39,176 nt of DNA, from assembly GCA_002394205.1 (NCBI GenBank), contig DGTC01000036.1:1-39176 (forward strand). Reading direction: 5' to 3'. A program made the translations under genes and the position numbers. How positions within the stretch are numbered: the stretch's first letter is position 1; every line of letters starts with the position of its first letter. The notes under the pieces are model-generated. The model was not told where the DNA came from, searched no databases, and saw nothing but the letters and a program-made list of their open reading frames with translations. Shown here piece after piece: positions 1-6,862 of this stretch. The stretch is from Lachnospira sp. UBA4346. GTDB lineage: Bacteria; Bacillota; Clostridia; Lachnospirales; Lachnospiraceae.

Positions 1-1
1 T

Positions 2-196
2 GAGATCAAGGCTCATGAGGCTATGAGGGATACTGCCAAAAAGTTTGTTAGCAGTGTCAAAAGGGATGGTTTCTTGATAGATATAAAGCGTCTTTCCGAT
101 AACAGCGTGCGTGTTGAATACGTAGACAGAAACGGCGGAGAAGCTTATGTGATCTTTCAGGTGTTTAAAGAAAAAGAGGCTGCAGAAGTCTTGTGA
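2..196 (+). CDS. 3' end of an unknown protein (partial)
   Basis: An open frame enters from the left edge and stops at TGA 194-196, giving 64 residues. The fragment is charged, with no membrane segment, and contains DGFLIDIKRL and NGGEAYVIFQVF, which look like alternating beta strands of a soluble domain. I do not recognise the family. The stop lies 6 bp before the palindromic hairpin at 203-268, which could terminate or stabilise this transcript. Its composition matches the higher-GC left arm. The start and most of the protein lie outside the window. Confidence 0.6.
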   Translation, partial: EIKAHEAMRDTAKKFVSSVKRDGFLIDIKRLSDNSVRVEYVDRNGGEAYVIFQVFKEKEAAEVL

Positions 197-202
197 CGAG
201 AA

Positions 203-268
203 TGTGTCAGATGGGGACAGTCCCTTTGTGTCAGGACTGACAAAAAGGGACTGTCCCCATCTGACACA
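203..268. repeat. REP-like palindromic hairpin
   Basis: Two perfect 25-base complementary arms (203-227 and 244-268) begin TGTGTCAGATGGGGACAG. The loop carries a second small inverted repeat, GTCAG/CTGAC (230-234 and 237-241), so the unit folds into a nearly continuous long hairpin. It lies in the intergenic space between a stop codon and the promoter of the next gene. Elements with a GGGGACAG core are the sort mobilised by REP-associated (Y1/IS200-like) transposases; that link is from general knowledge, and no transposase is in the window. A degenerate half copy lies at 2904-2925. Confidence 0.85.
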
Positions 269-333
269 CTCACACCGCATACATAATAACAAAAAAATGC
301 AGAATATACAAAGAAAAAAATTATTAAAAGATG

Positions 334-339
334 TATAAT
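334..339 (+). promoter_or_regulatory. Possible -10 box for the metal chaperone gene
   Basis: A perfect TATAAT sits 40 bases before the start codon at 380. The expected -35 position (about 311-316) is A-rich and does not match TTGACA, so only the -10 is supported. Confidence 0.35.
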
Positions 340-379
340 GTATAAAGTGACAAAAAATATAAATAACGGAGGTATCATC

Positions 380-583
380 ATGGACAAAAAAATAGGTATC
401 GAAGGTATGGCGTGCGAGCATTGCGTAAAGGCTGCTGCAAAGGCGCTTGAAGCGATTAAGGGCGTTAGCGGTGTCAGGGTAAGTCTGGAGGACAAGTGCG
501 CTGAGTTTACGGCTGACGACTCGGTTACCGATGAGCAGATAAGGGCTGCGCTTGAGGAAGAGGGATACGAGGCGGTTTTTTAA
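380..583 (+). CDS. Heavy-metal-associated (HMA) domain chaperone, CopZ-like
   Basis: A 67-residue protein that is a single ferredoxin-like HMA domain. The metal-binding loop is GMACEHC near residues 9-15, with the two cysteines of the GMxCxxC motif; the family carries Cu(I) or other soft metals to P-type ATPases. The start is chosen at ATG 380 because GGAGG lies at 368-372 with 7-base spacing. An upstream in-frame ATG at 338 has no ribosome site and lies inside the -10 box. The gene stands alone here, with no CopA or CsoR next to it, so metal identity is open (MerP-like is possible). It converges on the operon that ends at 604. Confidence 0.85.
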   Translation: MDKKIGIEGMACEHCVKAAAKALEAIKGVSGVRVSLEDKCAEFTADDSVTDEQIRAALEEEGYEAVF

Positions 584-603
584 ATAACATAAGCAACTAA
601 TCA

Positions 604-2883
604 TCACGGAAGTTTGATAAATTTCAGAACAGCACGTTTCCCTGCGGGTGTGCGCGGAAGGATATAGCCGGCGCATTTTGCATAGAGCGACTTAAGCGCT
701 TCTTTATGAACTTCACCGGCGCCGTCTTTACCGTAAAGGGCGCTCAGGATATTGTCATAAGCAGCTTTAGCTTCCGTTTCCGAAAGCTCGGGAACGGCCT
801 TTAGGAGCTGCTCGGGAAATTCTTTATCATAAAGCTCACATATTACAGGCTCAGGTGCATTCCTAAGAAGCACCCTGAGCCTTTTGTATATTGTATTGAA
901 ATCAGGCGCTTCGGAGAGCTTTTTCCTCCTGACCGACAAATATGCGGCGAGAGCGGCAGCTCCGGCTAAAAGAGGTATAAGCCACGGAAGTATATTTACA
1001 GGATCGCCTGCTTTGCCGGACTCAGCATCTGATGAAGCAGAACCGGAAGTATCATTGCCTTCGGTATCAGTCGTGCCGGAAGCGGTATCATCCTCGCCGG
1101 AAGATCCGGTATCATCGTTTTCGGATATATCGGGAGCGGAGGTGGCGGCAGGTGCGGTAGGCTCGGCGCCGGATGATAAAGGATCATTTTCAGGGGAGAG
1201 CGTTCCGCTTGAAAAACCTCTGTTTGCGGCAGGCGTAACCTCAACGGGAACCCAACCGTACTCAGGGATAAGTATCTCAGGCCAGGCATGCGCGCGGTCG
1301 TCGGTTACCGTAGCCTCGTATGATCCTTTTCCTTCGTTTAGGGTAAAATCATTATTTTTAACTCTGAAGCCCGTTGCGTATCTTGCAGGAATTCCGTAAA
1401 GCCTGTACATTAGGACGGCAGCGGAAGCAAACTGCTGGCAGTAGCCCTTGTGATTCTCAAAAAGAAAATAATATACCATATCAGCACCATCGGGCGCAGC
1501 GCCGGGATTTAGAGTATATTCGGCATGCTCGTCAAGAGTATTAATAATAAAATCGGTTATATCGCTGACGCCCTCAAGAGGATTGGCGCGTACAATCTCT
1601 TTTAAACGGGGTACGGATTCTGCCGTGATATATGTATAATTATCGTATGCATCGGCATAATAATCCCTGAAAAGCTTGCGGTAGGAAAGAAGCTCCGCAG
1701 GATCATTATCTGAAAATGACATGCTCAGATCCTTATATTCATAAAATTTGAAGGAATATCCCGATCCCTTAGAGCTATCCTCCTCGCTTGCATTGTAAGG
1801 GTAAAACACGACAGAGCGGTTTATGTTAAGATTGCGGACATTCATATCTATAGCTGCCGAAGCAGTACCGTGATTTTTTGTGCTTGTGTGATATCTAAGC
1901 GCATTATAAAAGGCGGAAAGTCCGGCGGGATCGCGGGAAATATCCGAGGTTTTGGCCAATGCATCAAATATTACATTATCCGTGGGCGCATCCCAGTAAT
2001 CACCGTAATAATTTCCGCCGAAATACCCTCTCATGTAAATGTCTTCGCTTGGTGCGCGGTCTGCGGAAAGCCGGAGTGTTATGACCCCGTTAAGATTATT
2101 GTCGCCCTTATTTATATTTCCCTCATCATTATAAAGAAGCCCGAAAGGACTAAGTCCCAGATTGTTAAGGGCAGAGTTTTCCATGCGCGCTACATTGTCA
2201 AAGGTCTTATCACCGGTGCCGATAGCGATGGGGAGAGCGACCGCGAGAGCAATAAGAGCAGCTACAACGGTAAAAAGAGTGCTTTTTATGCGTATGCGCT
2301 GCTGAAGCTTTTCGGATCGGGTTACGGTTTTTTTAGAGCTCGGCGGCAGGATAAAGAGCGCAAGCTGATATATGACCGTGAAAATGATGGCGTGAGCCGG
2401 AAATGCATATCCGAAAAGTGACGGGATAAGTATAAAAGCGGTCGTTATAAAAAAGCTGACTGTATGAAGCCTGAGCAGTATATCAAAAAAGAATATAAGC
2501 AGCGAAAAAAACACGGTCAGTATCAGTGCAACACGCCCTATATCGACGGAGGAAGTACCGGGCTCCGGAACCATACCGCTGAAAAGAAAATGCCATTGAG
2601 AAGCAAAGCTGCTTTTGTCTGACAGTATATATGCTACGCAAAAAACAACTACGCCGGTAAGCACGGCATAAAATAAAGGCCTCGAGAAGAGGTTAGAGAA
2701 ATACAATGCTGCCGTAACGCCTATTGCGACGAGTATAAGAGGAGCAGGCGAAAAGCTCAGCTCCGGCACGGAGGCAGACATGAGTATTATCCCTGACAGT
2801 CCGAGGCACATGAAAAAAACACTTAGCAGGTGATACATGCGAGAGCCGAAAAATTCTTGTTTTTTTAAAGTGTCTTTCTGCAT
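604..2883 (-). CDS. Membrane transglutaminase-like protein (TgpA/DUF3488 type)
   Basis: A 759-residue polytopic protein. About seven hydrophobic segments occupy residues 17-222. An extracytoplasmic region follows, with a transglutaminase core at about 440-555: Cys482 in GYCQQFASA, His532 in AHAWPEI, and GWVPVEVTP at 543-551. The third catalytic position, usually Asp in this fold, reads Glu548. A Ser/Thr/Asp/Glu/Gly-rich linker (about 557-628) leads to one more membrane segment (about 630-650) and a cytoplasmic tail. It is the last gene of a moxR-DUF58-transglutaminase operon, a recurrent trio in bacteria whose exact substrate is generally unknown. A GGAG ribosome site lies a rather long 13 bases from the start, and a half REP element lies just upstream. 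Confidence 0.88.
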   Translation of the reverse strand: MQKDTLKKQEFFGSRMYHLLSVFFMCLGLSGIILMSASVPELSFSPAPLILVAIGVTAALYFSNLFSRPLFYAVLTGVVVFCVAYILSDKSSFASQWHFLFSGMVPEPGTSSVDIGRVALILTVFFSLLIFFFDILLRLHTVSFFITTAFILIPSLFGYAFPAHAIIFTVIYQLALFILPPSSKKTVTRSEKLQQRIRIKSTLFTVVAALIALAVALPIAIGTGDKTFDNVARMENSALNNLGLSPFGLLYNDEGNINKGDNNLNGVITLRLSADRAPSEDIYMRGYFGGNYYGDYWDAPTDNVIFDALAKTSDISRDPAGLSAFYNALRYHTSTKNHGTASAAIDMNVRNLNINRSVVFYPYNASEEDSSKGSGYSFKFYEYKDLSMSFSDNDPAELLSYRKLFRDYYADAYDNYTYITAESVPRLKEIVRANPLEGVSDITDFIINTLDEHAEYTLNPGAAPDGADMVYYFLFENHKGYCQQFASAAVLMYRLYGIPARYATGFRVKNNDFTLNEGKGSYEATVTDDRAHAWPEILIPEYGWVPVEVTPAANRGFSSGTLSPENDPLSSGAEPTAPAATSAPDISENDDTGSSGEDDTASGTTDTEGNDTSGSASSDAESGKAGDPVNILPWLIPLLAGAAALAAYLSVRRKKLSEAPDFNTIYKRLRVLLRNAPEPVICELYDKEFPEQLLKAVPELSETEAKAAYDNILSALYGKDGAGEVHKEALKSLYAKCAGYILPRTPAGKRAVLKFIKLP

Positions 2884-2903
2884 GAGTGTAATTTTTCTCC
2901 TTG

Positions 2904-2925
2904 TGTGTCATTTGGGGACAGGTCA
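2904..2925 (+). repeat. Degenerate half REP element
   Basis: TGTGTCATTTGGGGACAG matches 16 of the first 18 bases of the left arm of the hairpin at 203. No complementary right arm follows. It occupies much of the 57-bp gap between the DUF58 gene and the transglutaminase gene, where it would be transcribed as part of the operon mRNA. Confidence 0.55.
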
Positions 2926-2940
2926 AGTGATAAATCTTAT

Positions 2941-4017
2941 TCATATAGATATCACGGTGCCGTTTATCTCGTCATCCGAAACATCGTCCGCAAATGCCTT
3001 GATAAGGCGCCCGTCCATAGTCACGGTAAGTCTGTTCGGATCCGCGCTGAGTTCAAAAGCAGGCGTTATATCTTCATTTACATAGAACTCGCTTAGAGCC
3101 CTGAAATCTTCTTTATACATACAGACAAGAACAGTGATCATATGCTCAGGTTCGCTGATAAGATAATCATCATAAGCTCCGCCGTGAAAAGATCGCCTGA
3201 AAATAAACCGCTCTGATATATCGGACATGCCTGAAAGCAGTGCATAAAGAATCCTTATAAATGTATCGTATTTCTCTAAGCTTATTTCATTAATACCGGG
3301 GCAGTATGTCTTGATAACAGGATAAGGGTAGGTATCATCATTGAATTCCCTGACCCAGAGCTCGTTCATCTTTGCGCTTTGCTTCCAATAAATATGCTTT
3401 ACGGGGTCACCCTGACGGTAAGGTCTTATATCCTCCGGTTCGGTTCCGCCGTTTGCGATTGCCGTATGCTCGGTAATCTGTTCCGAGGCGGCAGCGGCAT
3501 CAGCCTGAGGATCACGCAGGATGCGAAGCTTTAAGAATCTGTCCGGCAAAACCGCTATCTGCACGGAGCTGTCAGTCTTTTTTGAAAAAGAAGACAATAA
3601 AAACCAGTCGTAGCACTTAATCCTCTGAAGCTCCACATGATTGATACCGCAGTATTGATTATCAAGATCGATCTTAAGAAAGCCTTCATTTTTATCGGTG
3701 CCTCCGTAAAGGGAAACAGGCTGCTTTCTGTCGGGAAGATATCCGTGGCTCAGATCAAGTCTGAAGCGGCTGACCGGAAACGGTGAAGAATTATCCACCT
3801 TTATCCGGCAGTCGTAAGTCTCACCCTTTTGCAAATGCACAAAGCTTTTCACCGGTTCCGTCTTCAGGCTGCTCCGCTGAAAGAATGCAAGCGCTGTCAT
3901 AAAGCCCGCAAATATGATCTCTGCTATAGCAAGTACAAGAAGAGGGAGCGATCTTACATTGGCGGCAGCCAGCAGGGTCAGGAATATTATTATAGGAAAA
4001 ATTATCCGACGTGCCAT
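2941..4017 (-). CDS. DUF58-family membrane-anchored protein
   Basis: A 358-residue protein with two hydrophobic segments at the N terminus (about 4-20 and 24-46). A soluble beta-rich domain follows, then the DUF58 signature around residues 195-220 (EDIRPYRQGDPVKHIYWK). The C-terminal half is expected to fold like a von Willebrand A domain, but I see no intact DxSxS MIDAS motif. The ATG lies 3 bp after the stop of the MoxR-like gene, so the two are probably translationally coupled. MoxR ATPases are thought to act as chaperones for such vWA-like partners; that pairing is family knowledge, not proven here. Confidence 0.85.
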   Translation of the reverse strand: MARRIIFPIIIFLTLLAAANVRSLPLLVLAIAEIIFAGFMTALAFFQRSSLKTEPVKSFVHLQKGETYDCRIKVDNSSPFPVSRFRLDLSHGYLPDRKQPVSLYGGTDKNEGFLKIDLDNQYCGINHVELQRIKCYDWFLLSSFSKKTDSSVQIAVLPDRFLKLRILRDPQADAAAASEQITEHTAIANGGTEPEDIRPYRQGDPVKHIYWKQSAKMNELWVREFNDDTYPYPVIKTYCPGINEISLEKYDTFIRILYALLSGMSDISERFIFRRSFHGGAYDDYLISEPEHMITVLVCMYKEDFRALSEFYVNEDITPAFELSADPNRLTVTMDGRLIKAFADDVSDDEINGTVISI

Positions 4018-4020
4018 AAC

Positions 4021-4968
4021 TTAAAGCTCCGGTGCCGGTACTGACTCACAGATTTCCCTGCATACCGCTTCAGCAGGAACATCAGAGAGCTTTGCTTCAT
4101 TATTAAGGATAAGCCTGTGCGGGATCGCATACATAAACTGTTCGTAAATATCCTCCGGTATGCAAAAATCCCTTCCCGAGATCCATGCCGAAGCCCTTGA
4201 AAGCTTTGTGAGAGCTATGCTTGCACGGGGACTTGCTCCGCGTTGTATGAGAGGGTGTGATCTTGTTGCCGATATCAGATCGCAAATAAAGCCGTAAAGC
4301 TCGTCTTTTATGTAAATGTCATATATATCCTTTTGCATAATGCAAAGATCGGCAGCAGAAATCACGGGCGAAAGGTGAGCAGTCCTGCTCTCGGCAGATG
4401 CGCCCTTTGCGATAAGTATTTCGCTCTCCCTGTCAGGATAGCCGAGCTTCAGTGACGTCATAAAGCGGTCGGTCTGCGCCTCGGGCAGCTTTTGCGTACC
4501 GATGCTGCCGAGCGGGTTTTGTGTAGCGATAACAAAAAAAGGCTCCGGCACATTTCGCGTGTTTCCGTCAACACTTACCTTTTTTTCCTCCATAACCTCA
4601 AGAAGGGCGGATTGTGTTTTTGGCGAGCTCCTGTTTATCTCATCAGCAAGAAGAAGATTGCAAAAAACAGCTCCCGGCTTAAAAACAAAGTCGGATACGG
4701 ACGAATCATATATCGAAAAGCCTGTCAGATCAGACGGCATAAGATCGGGCGTAAACTGTACCCTCCTGTAATCAAGCGACATAGATCTTGCAAAGCCCGT
4801 GGCAAGAGTAGTTTTTCCGACTCCGGGTATATCCTCGATAAGAGTGCTCCCGCCGGCCAAAAGCGTGAGCATGACCTCGCGTATTTCCTCATTTTTTCCC
4901 AGCACCGCAGTGCTGACCTGTTCGATGACCCGCTTTGCGGACTGTATAAGATTATTTCTGTCTGTCAT
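4021..4968 (-). CDS. MoxR-family AAA+ ATPase
   Basis: A 315-residue AAA+ ATPase. It has Walker A PGVGKTT (48-54), Walker B LLLADE (105-110), sensor 1 ATQNP (148-152) and a DRF arginine-finger region (167-169). It is probably a cytoplasmic chaperone for the downstream DUF58 and transglutaminase proteins. The start is placed at ATG 4968 (minus strand), which has AGAGG 9 bases upstream. An ATG 24 bases further upstream would sit almost at the predicted transcription start and has no ribosome site. This is the first gene of the operon. Confidence 0.88.
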   Translation of the reverse strand: MTDRNNLIQSAKRVIEQVSTAVLGKNEEIREVMLTLLAGGSTLIEDIPGVGKTTLATGFARSMSLDYRRVQFTPDLMPSDLTGFSIYDSSVSDFVFKPGAVFCNLLLADEINRSSPKTQSALLEVMEEKKVSVDGNTRNVPEPFFVIATQNPLGSIGTQKLPEAQTDRFMTSLKLGYPDRESEILIAKGASAESRTAHLSPVISAADLCIMQKDIYDIYIKDELYGFICDLISATRSHPLIQRGASPRASIALTKLSRASAWISGRDFCIPEDIYEQFMYAIPHRLILNNEAKLSDVPAEAVCREICESVPAPEL

Positions 4969-5003
4969 GATCAAAACCTCTAATTCTAACAATATGTCCG
5001 ACT

Positions 5004-5032
5004 ATTATACATAAAAAAGATGAGTATGTCGT
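5004..5032 (-). promoter_or_regulatory. Promoter of the moxR operon
   Basis: Read on the minus strand: a -35 ACGACA (5027-5032, four of six consensus bases), a 17-base spacer and a perfect TATAAT (5004-5009). Transcription would start near 4997, leaving a leader of about 30 bases before the chosen start codon. Confidence 0.6.
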
Positions 5033-5059
5033 GTACAAAAGATGATTTTTAAATAATAT

Positions 5060-5088
5060 TTGACAGGTGAAAGATTTAGTGTTATCAT
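5060..5088 (+). promoter_or_regulatory. tRNA-Trp promoter
   Basis: A consensus TTGACA (5060-5065), a 17-base spacer and TATCAT (5083-5088, five of six). It lies 28 bases before the mature tRNA, as expected for a strong stable-RNA promoter. Confidence 0.8.
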
Positions 5089-5115
5089 ACTGAAGTCGCT
5101 TAAAGCGGCACCTTT

Positions 5116-5186
5116 AGGGGTGTGGTGAAATGGTATCATAGGAGTCTCCAAAACTTTTGGCGGGAGTTCGATTCTCTCCACCCCTG
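5116..5186 (+). tRNA. tRNA-Trp (anticodon CCA)
   Basis: A complete 71-base cloverleaf can be drawn. The acceptor stem is 5116-5122 with 5179-5185. The D stem is 5125-5128 with 5136-5139. The anticodon stem is 5141-5145 with 5153-5157, and the anticodon CCA is at 5148-5150. The T stem is 5162-5166 with 5174-5178, with loop TTCGATT. The discriminator base is G5186, and the 3' CCA is not encoded. The gene has its own promoter and terminator. It lies at the boundary between the higher-GC left arm and the AT-rich remainder. Confidence 0.96.
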
Positions 5187-5205
5187 CTTTTATATAGTTT
5201 CTTCT

Positions 5206-5240
5206 GAAGTCTTGAAAGTTATTTCGAGGCTTCTTTTTTT
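5206..5240 (+). terminator. Intrinsic terminator of tRNA-Trp
   Basis: A 12-bp stem (5206-5217 with 5222-5233, G-U pairs allowed) with loop GTTA, followed by seven T residues. Confidence 0.9.
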
Positions 5241-5256
5241 ATGCAATTCTCAAATC

Positions 5257-5284
5257 TTGACAACCTAAATGAAACCTATATAAT
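5257..5284 (+). promoter_or_regulatory. Promoter upstream of the HD-domain gene
   Basis: TTGACA (5257-5262), a 16-base spacer and TATAAT (5279-5284). Both boxes are perfect matches. The transcript would have a leader of about 160 bases that contains the phzF-like remnant. Confidence 0.7.
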
Positions 5285-5316
5285 ATAACGTATTAATTCA
5301 TGAAAGAGTCGTATTT

Positions 5317-5394
5317 GTGAAACAATATATAGTAGAAGCATTTATGATGAGTTTTGTTGCAGAAAATAATTTGAATCAAGTCAGTATTATATAA
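5317..5394 (+). pseudogene. Remnant of a PhzF-family gene
   Basis: A 25-codon frame from GTG to TAA encodes KQYIVEAF followed by AENNL. The first segment matches the usual start of PhzF-family isomerases (MKxYIVDAF), and AENNL matches the later IAxENNLSETAF region. If so, the stretch between them has been deleted and the rest of the gene lost. The match is short and made from memory of the family. It sits in the leader of the HD gene. Confidence 0.35.
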
Positions 5395-5452
5395 AATTTA
5401 ATGTTAATGACTATAATCAAGTAAATAAACGGGGAAAGGAAATAGGAATACA

Positions 5453-5950
5453 ATGGAAAATAAAGTAGGAATTGTAATTGAATCTGCAATTGAGTATTTT
5501 GGGAATGATATTCGTAGGATTTCACATTTTCTGAAGGTATATGGTTATGCAAAAATGATTGGAGAATGTGAGGGCATATCACAAGAGGAGCAGAAAATTT
5601 TAGAAGTGACAGCGGTGCTGCATGATATTGGAATTAAGATTGCAGAAGAAAAATATGGCTCTAGCGCAGGAAATTTACAGGAGCAGGAAGGACCGTCAGT
5701 TGCAAATGAGATCTTAGAAAGACTTGGATATGAGGAAGCATTTCGGGAACGTGTTTGCTTCTTGATTGGACATCACCATACGTATCATCAAATACAGGGA
5801 ATGGATTATCAGATATTAGTTGAAGCAGATTTTCTGGTAAATATTCATGAGGATGGAATTCAAAAAGATGCAATCGAACATGTTCAGAATAAAATTTTCA
5901 AAACAAATACAGGAAAGAAGATATTACAGAGTATATTTTTATCTGAATAA
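5453..5950 (+). CDS. HD-domain phosphohydrolase
   Basis: A 165-residue soluble protein that is essentially one HD domain. Candidate metal ligands are His25, His57-Asp58 in LHDIGIK, the His107-109 cluster in GHHHTYH, and Asp126. This pattern marks metal-dependent phosphohydrolases acting on nucleotides or phosphoesters; the substrate is not visible. A purine-rich region (GGAAAGGAAATAGGA) precedes the ATG. It has a good promoter at 5257 and appears monocistronic. No RelA synthetase domain or ACT domain is present. Confidence 0.8.
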   Translation: MENKVGIVIESAIEYFGNDIRRISHFLKVYGYAKMIGECEGISQEEQKILEVTAVLHDIGIKIAEEKYGSSAGNLQEQEGPSVANEILERLGYEEAFRERVCFLIGHHHTYHQIQGMDYQILVEADFLVNIHEDGIQKDAIEHVQNKIFKTNTGKKILQSIFLSE

Positions 5951-6160
5951 TAAGGAGTATATGTATTTGTCTTAGAATGTGGATGATTTTTGAATGATAA
6001 AATAAAGTATTAGTATTAAAAAATAGATAACGGATATTCAAGCTATTAACGAGAAAACGAAGCTACGAAGTGCGAATCGTGGTATAAGAATTGATATAGT
6101 TACGTTGTGAGATTGTAGAATGATGAAAGAAATTAGTATTGAAAGAAAATAGAGGAATAT

Positions 6161-6189
6161 TGTGATAGACTATGTTACAATTATATAAT
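6161..6189 (+). promoter_or_regulatory. Promoter of the small membrane protein gene
   Basis: TTGTGA (6161-6166), a 17-base spacer and a perfect TATAAT (6184-6189), about 55 bases before the start codon. I see no gene or clear structure in the AT-rich stretch 5951-6160 before it. Confidence 0.55.
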
Positions 6190-6243
6190 TAGCTGTATTA
6201 AATTAATGATGATAAAATAAGAAGAGTAGGAGTGTAAGTTTAT

Positions 6244-6441
6244 ATGAATCAGACAGAAAAGTGGCATACATTTAAAACAAAAGATACAAAAAAGAAGAAT
6301 CCGGTTGTTGCATTAATTATTATTGTAATTATTGCGCTTGTTATGGTGGCATTAAATTGGGTATTGTTAGATTTTACATCTAGTTTATATGAAGAAGCAG
6401 GAGTTACACAAGAAACAGTGACTACGCAAAATCAGAAATAA
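6244..6441 (+). CDS. Small single-pass membrane protein
   Basis: A 65-residue protein: a charged Lys-rich N terminus (about 1-19), one strongly hydrophobic segment (about 20-44, rich in Ile/Val) and a short polar tail with Glu, Gln and Thr. The positive-inside rule predicts a cytoplasmic N terminus and an exposed tail. GGAG (6229-6232) lies 11 bases upstream. I do not recognise the family and assign no function. It has its own promoter and a hairpin downstream, so it appears to be an independent unit. Confidence 0.7.
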   Translation: MNQTEKWHTFKTKDTKKKNPVVALIIIVIIALVMVALNWVLLDFTSSLYEEAGVTQETVTTQNQK

Positions 6442-6449
6442 TAGGACAG

Positions 6450-6476
6450 ATTGTATGAATTTGGACATACAATTTT
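6450..6476 (+). terminator. Weak hairpin terminator
   Basis: A perfect 8-bp stem, ATTGTATG (6450-6457) with CATACAAT (6466-6473), followed by a short T-rich tail (TTTGTTGTTG). It lies just after the small membrane protein gene. Confidence 0.5.
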
Positions 6477-6850
6477 GTTGTTGCGTTAGTAGATTTATAG
6501 TTTTTAAATAATTATCAATGGTTATATAAAAGATATATATTTCTTATATAAATTGGGTATTGGATAATTTGAATAAAAGCGTATAGAATGAATTTGTCGG
6601 AAATTTTCATACATTTGTTGTATGATGTTCAAGTTGGTGGATTCATTATAAAAGATAGCTGTTATATGGATTATTAAAAATATAAATGTTATATATTATT
6701 TGTGAATCCATTGGTGTTAAAAATGAAATATATTCTATATAAAGAGTTGAAGGTGCAGATTTGCGAAACATGCGACTGACATTAATAAATGTATCTTTAA
6801 AAATTGTAACATTATAAGTATTTTTATATAGAAGGAAAACTTGAATATAG
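6477..6850. other. AT-rich intergenic stretch before the GTPase-nuclease gene
   Basis: No gene is supported here. An AT-rich dyad lies at 6522-6551 (TTATATAA at both ends), and TGGATTCA (6638-6645) has its complement TGAATCCA at 6703-6710. The expected promoter of the downstream gene could not be placed with confidence. An 18-codon frame at 6723-6779 has no ribosome site. Confidence 0.4.
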
Positions 6851-6862
6851 AAAGGAACAAAT

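Noticed and set aside
884..1399. Long open frame on the plus strand inside the transglutaminase gene
   Set aside because: It is a mirror of the Ser/Asp/Glu-rich linker of the minus-strand gene and has no ribosome site.
5116..5186. tRNA-Trp as a proven attachment site
   Set aside because: No second copy of the tRNA 3' end and no integrase were found in the window, so integration remains only a hypothesis.
6723..6779. An 18-codon frame upstream of the GTPase-nuclease gene, possible leader peptide
   Set aside because: No ribosome site and no paired attenuator-like hairpins between it and the gene.
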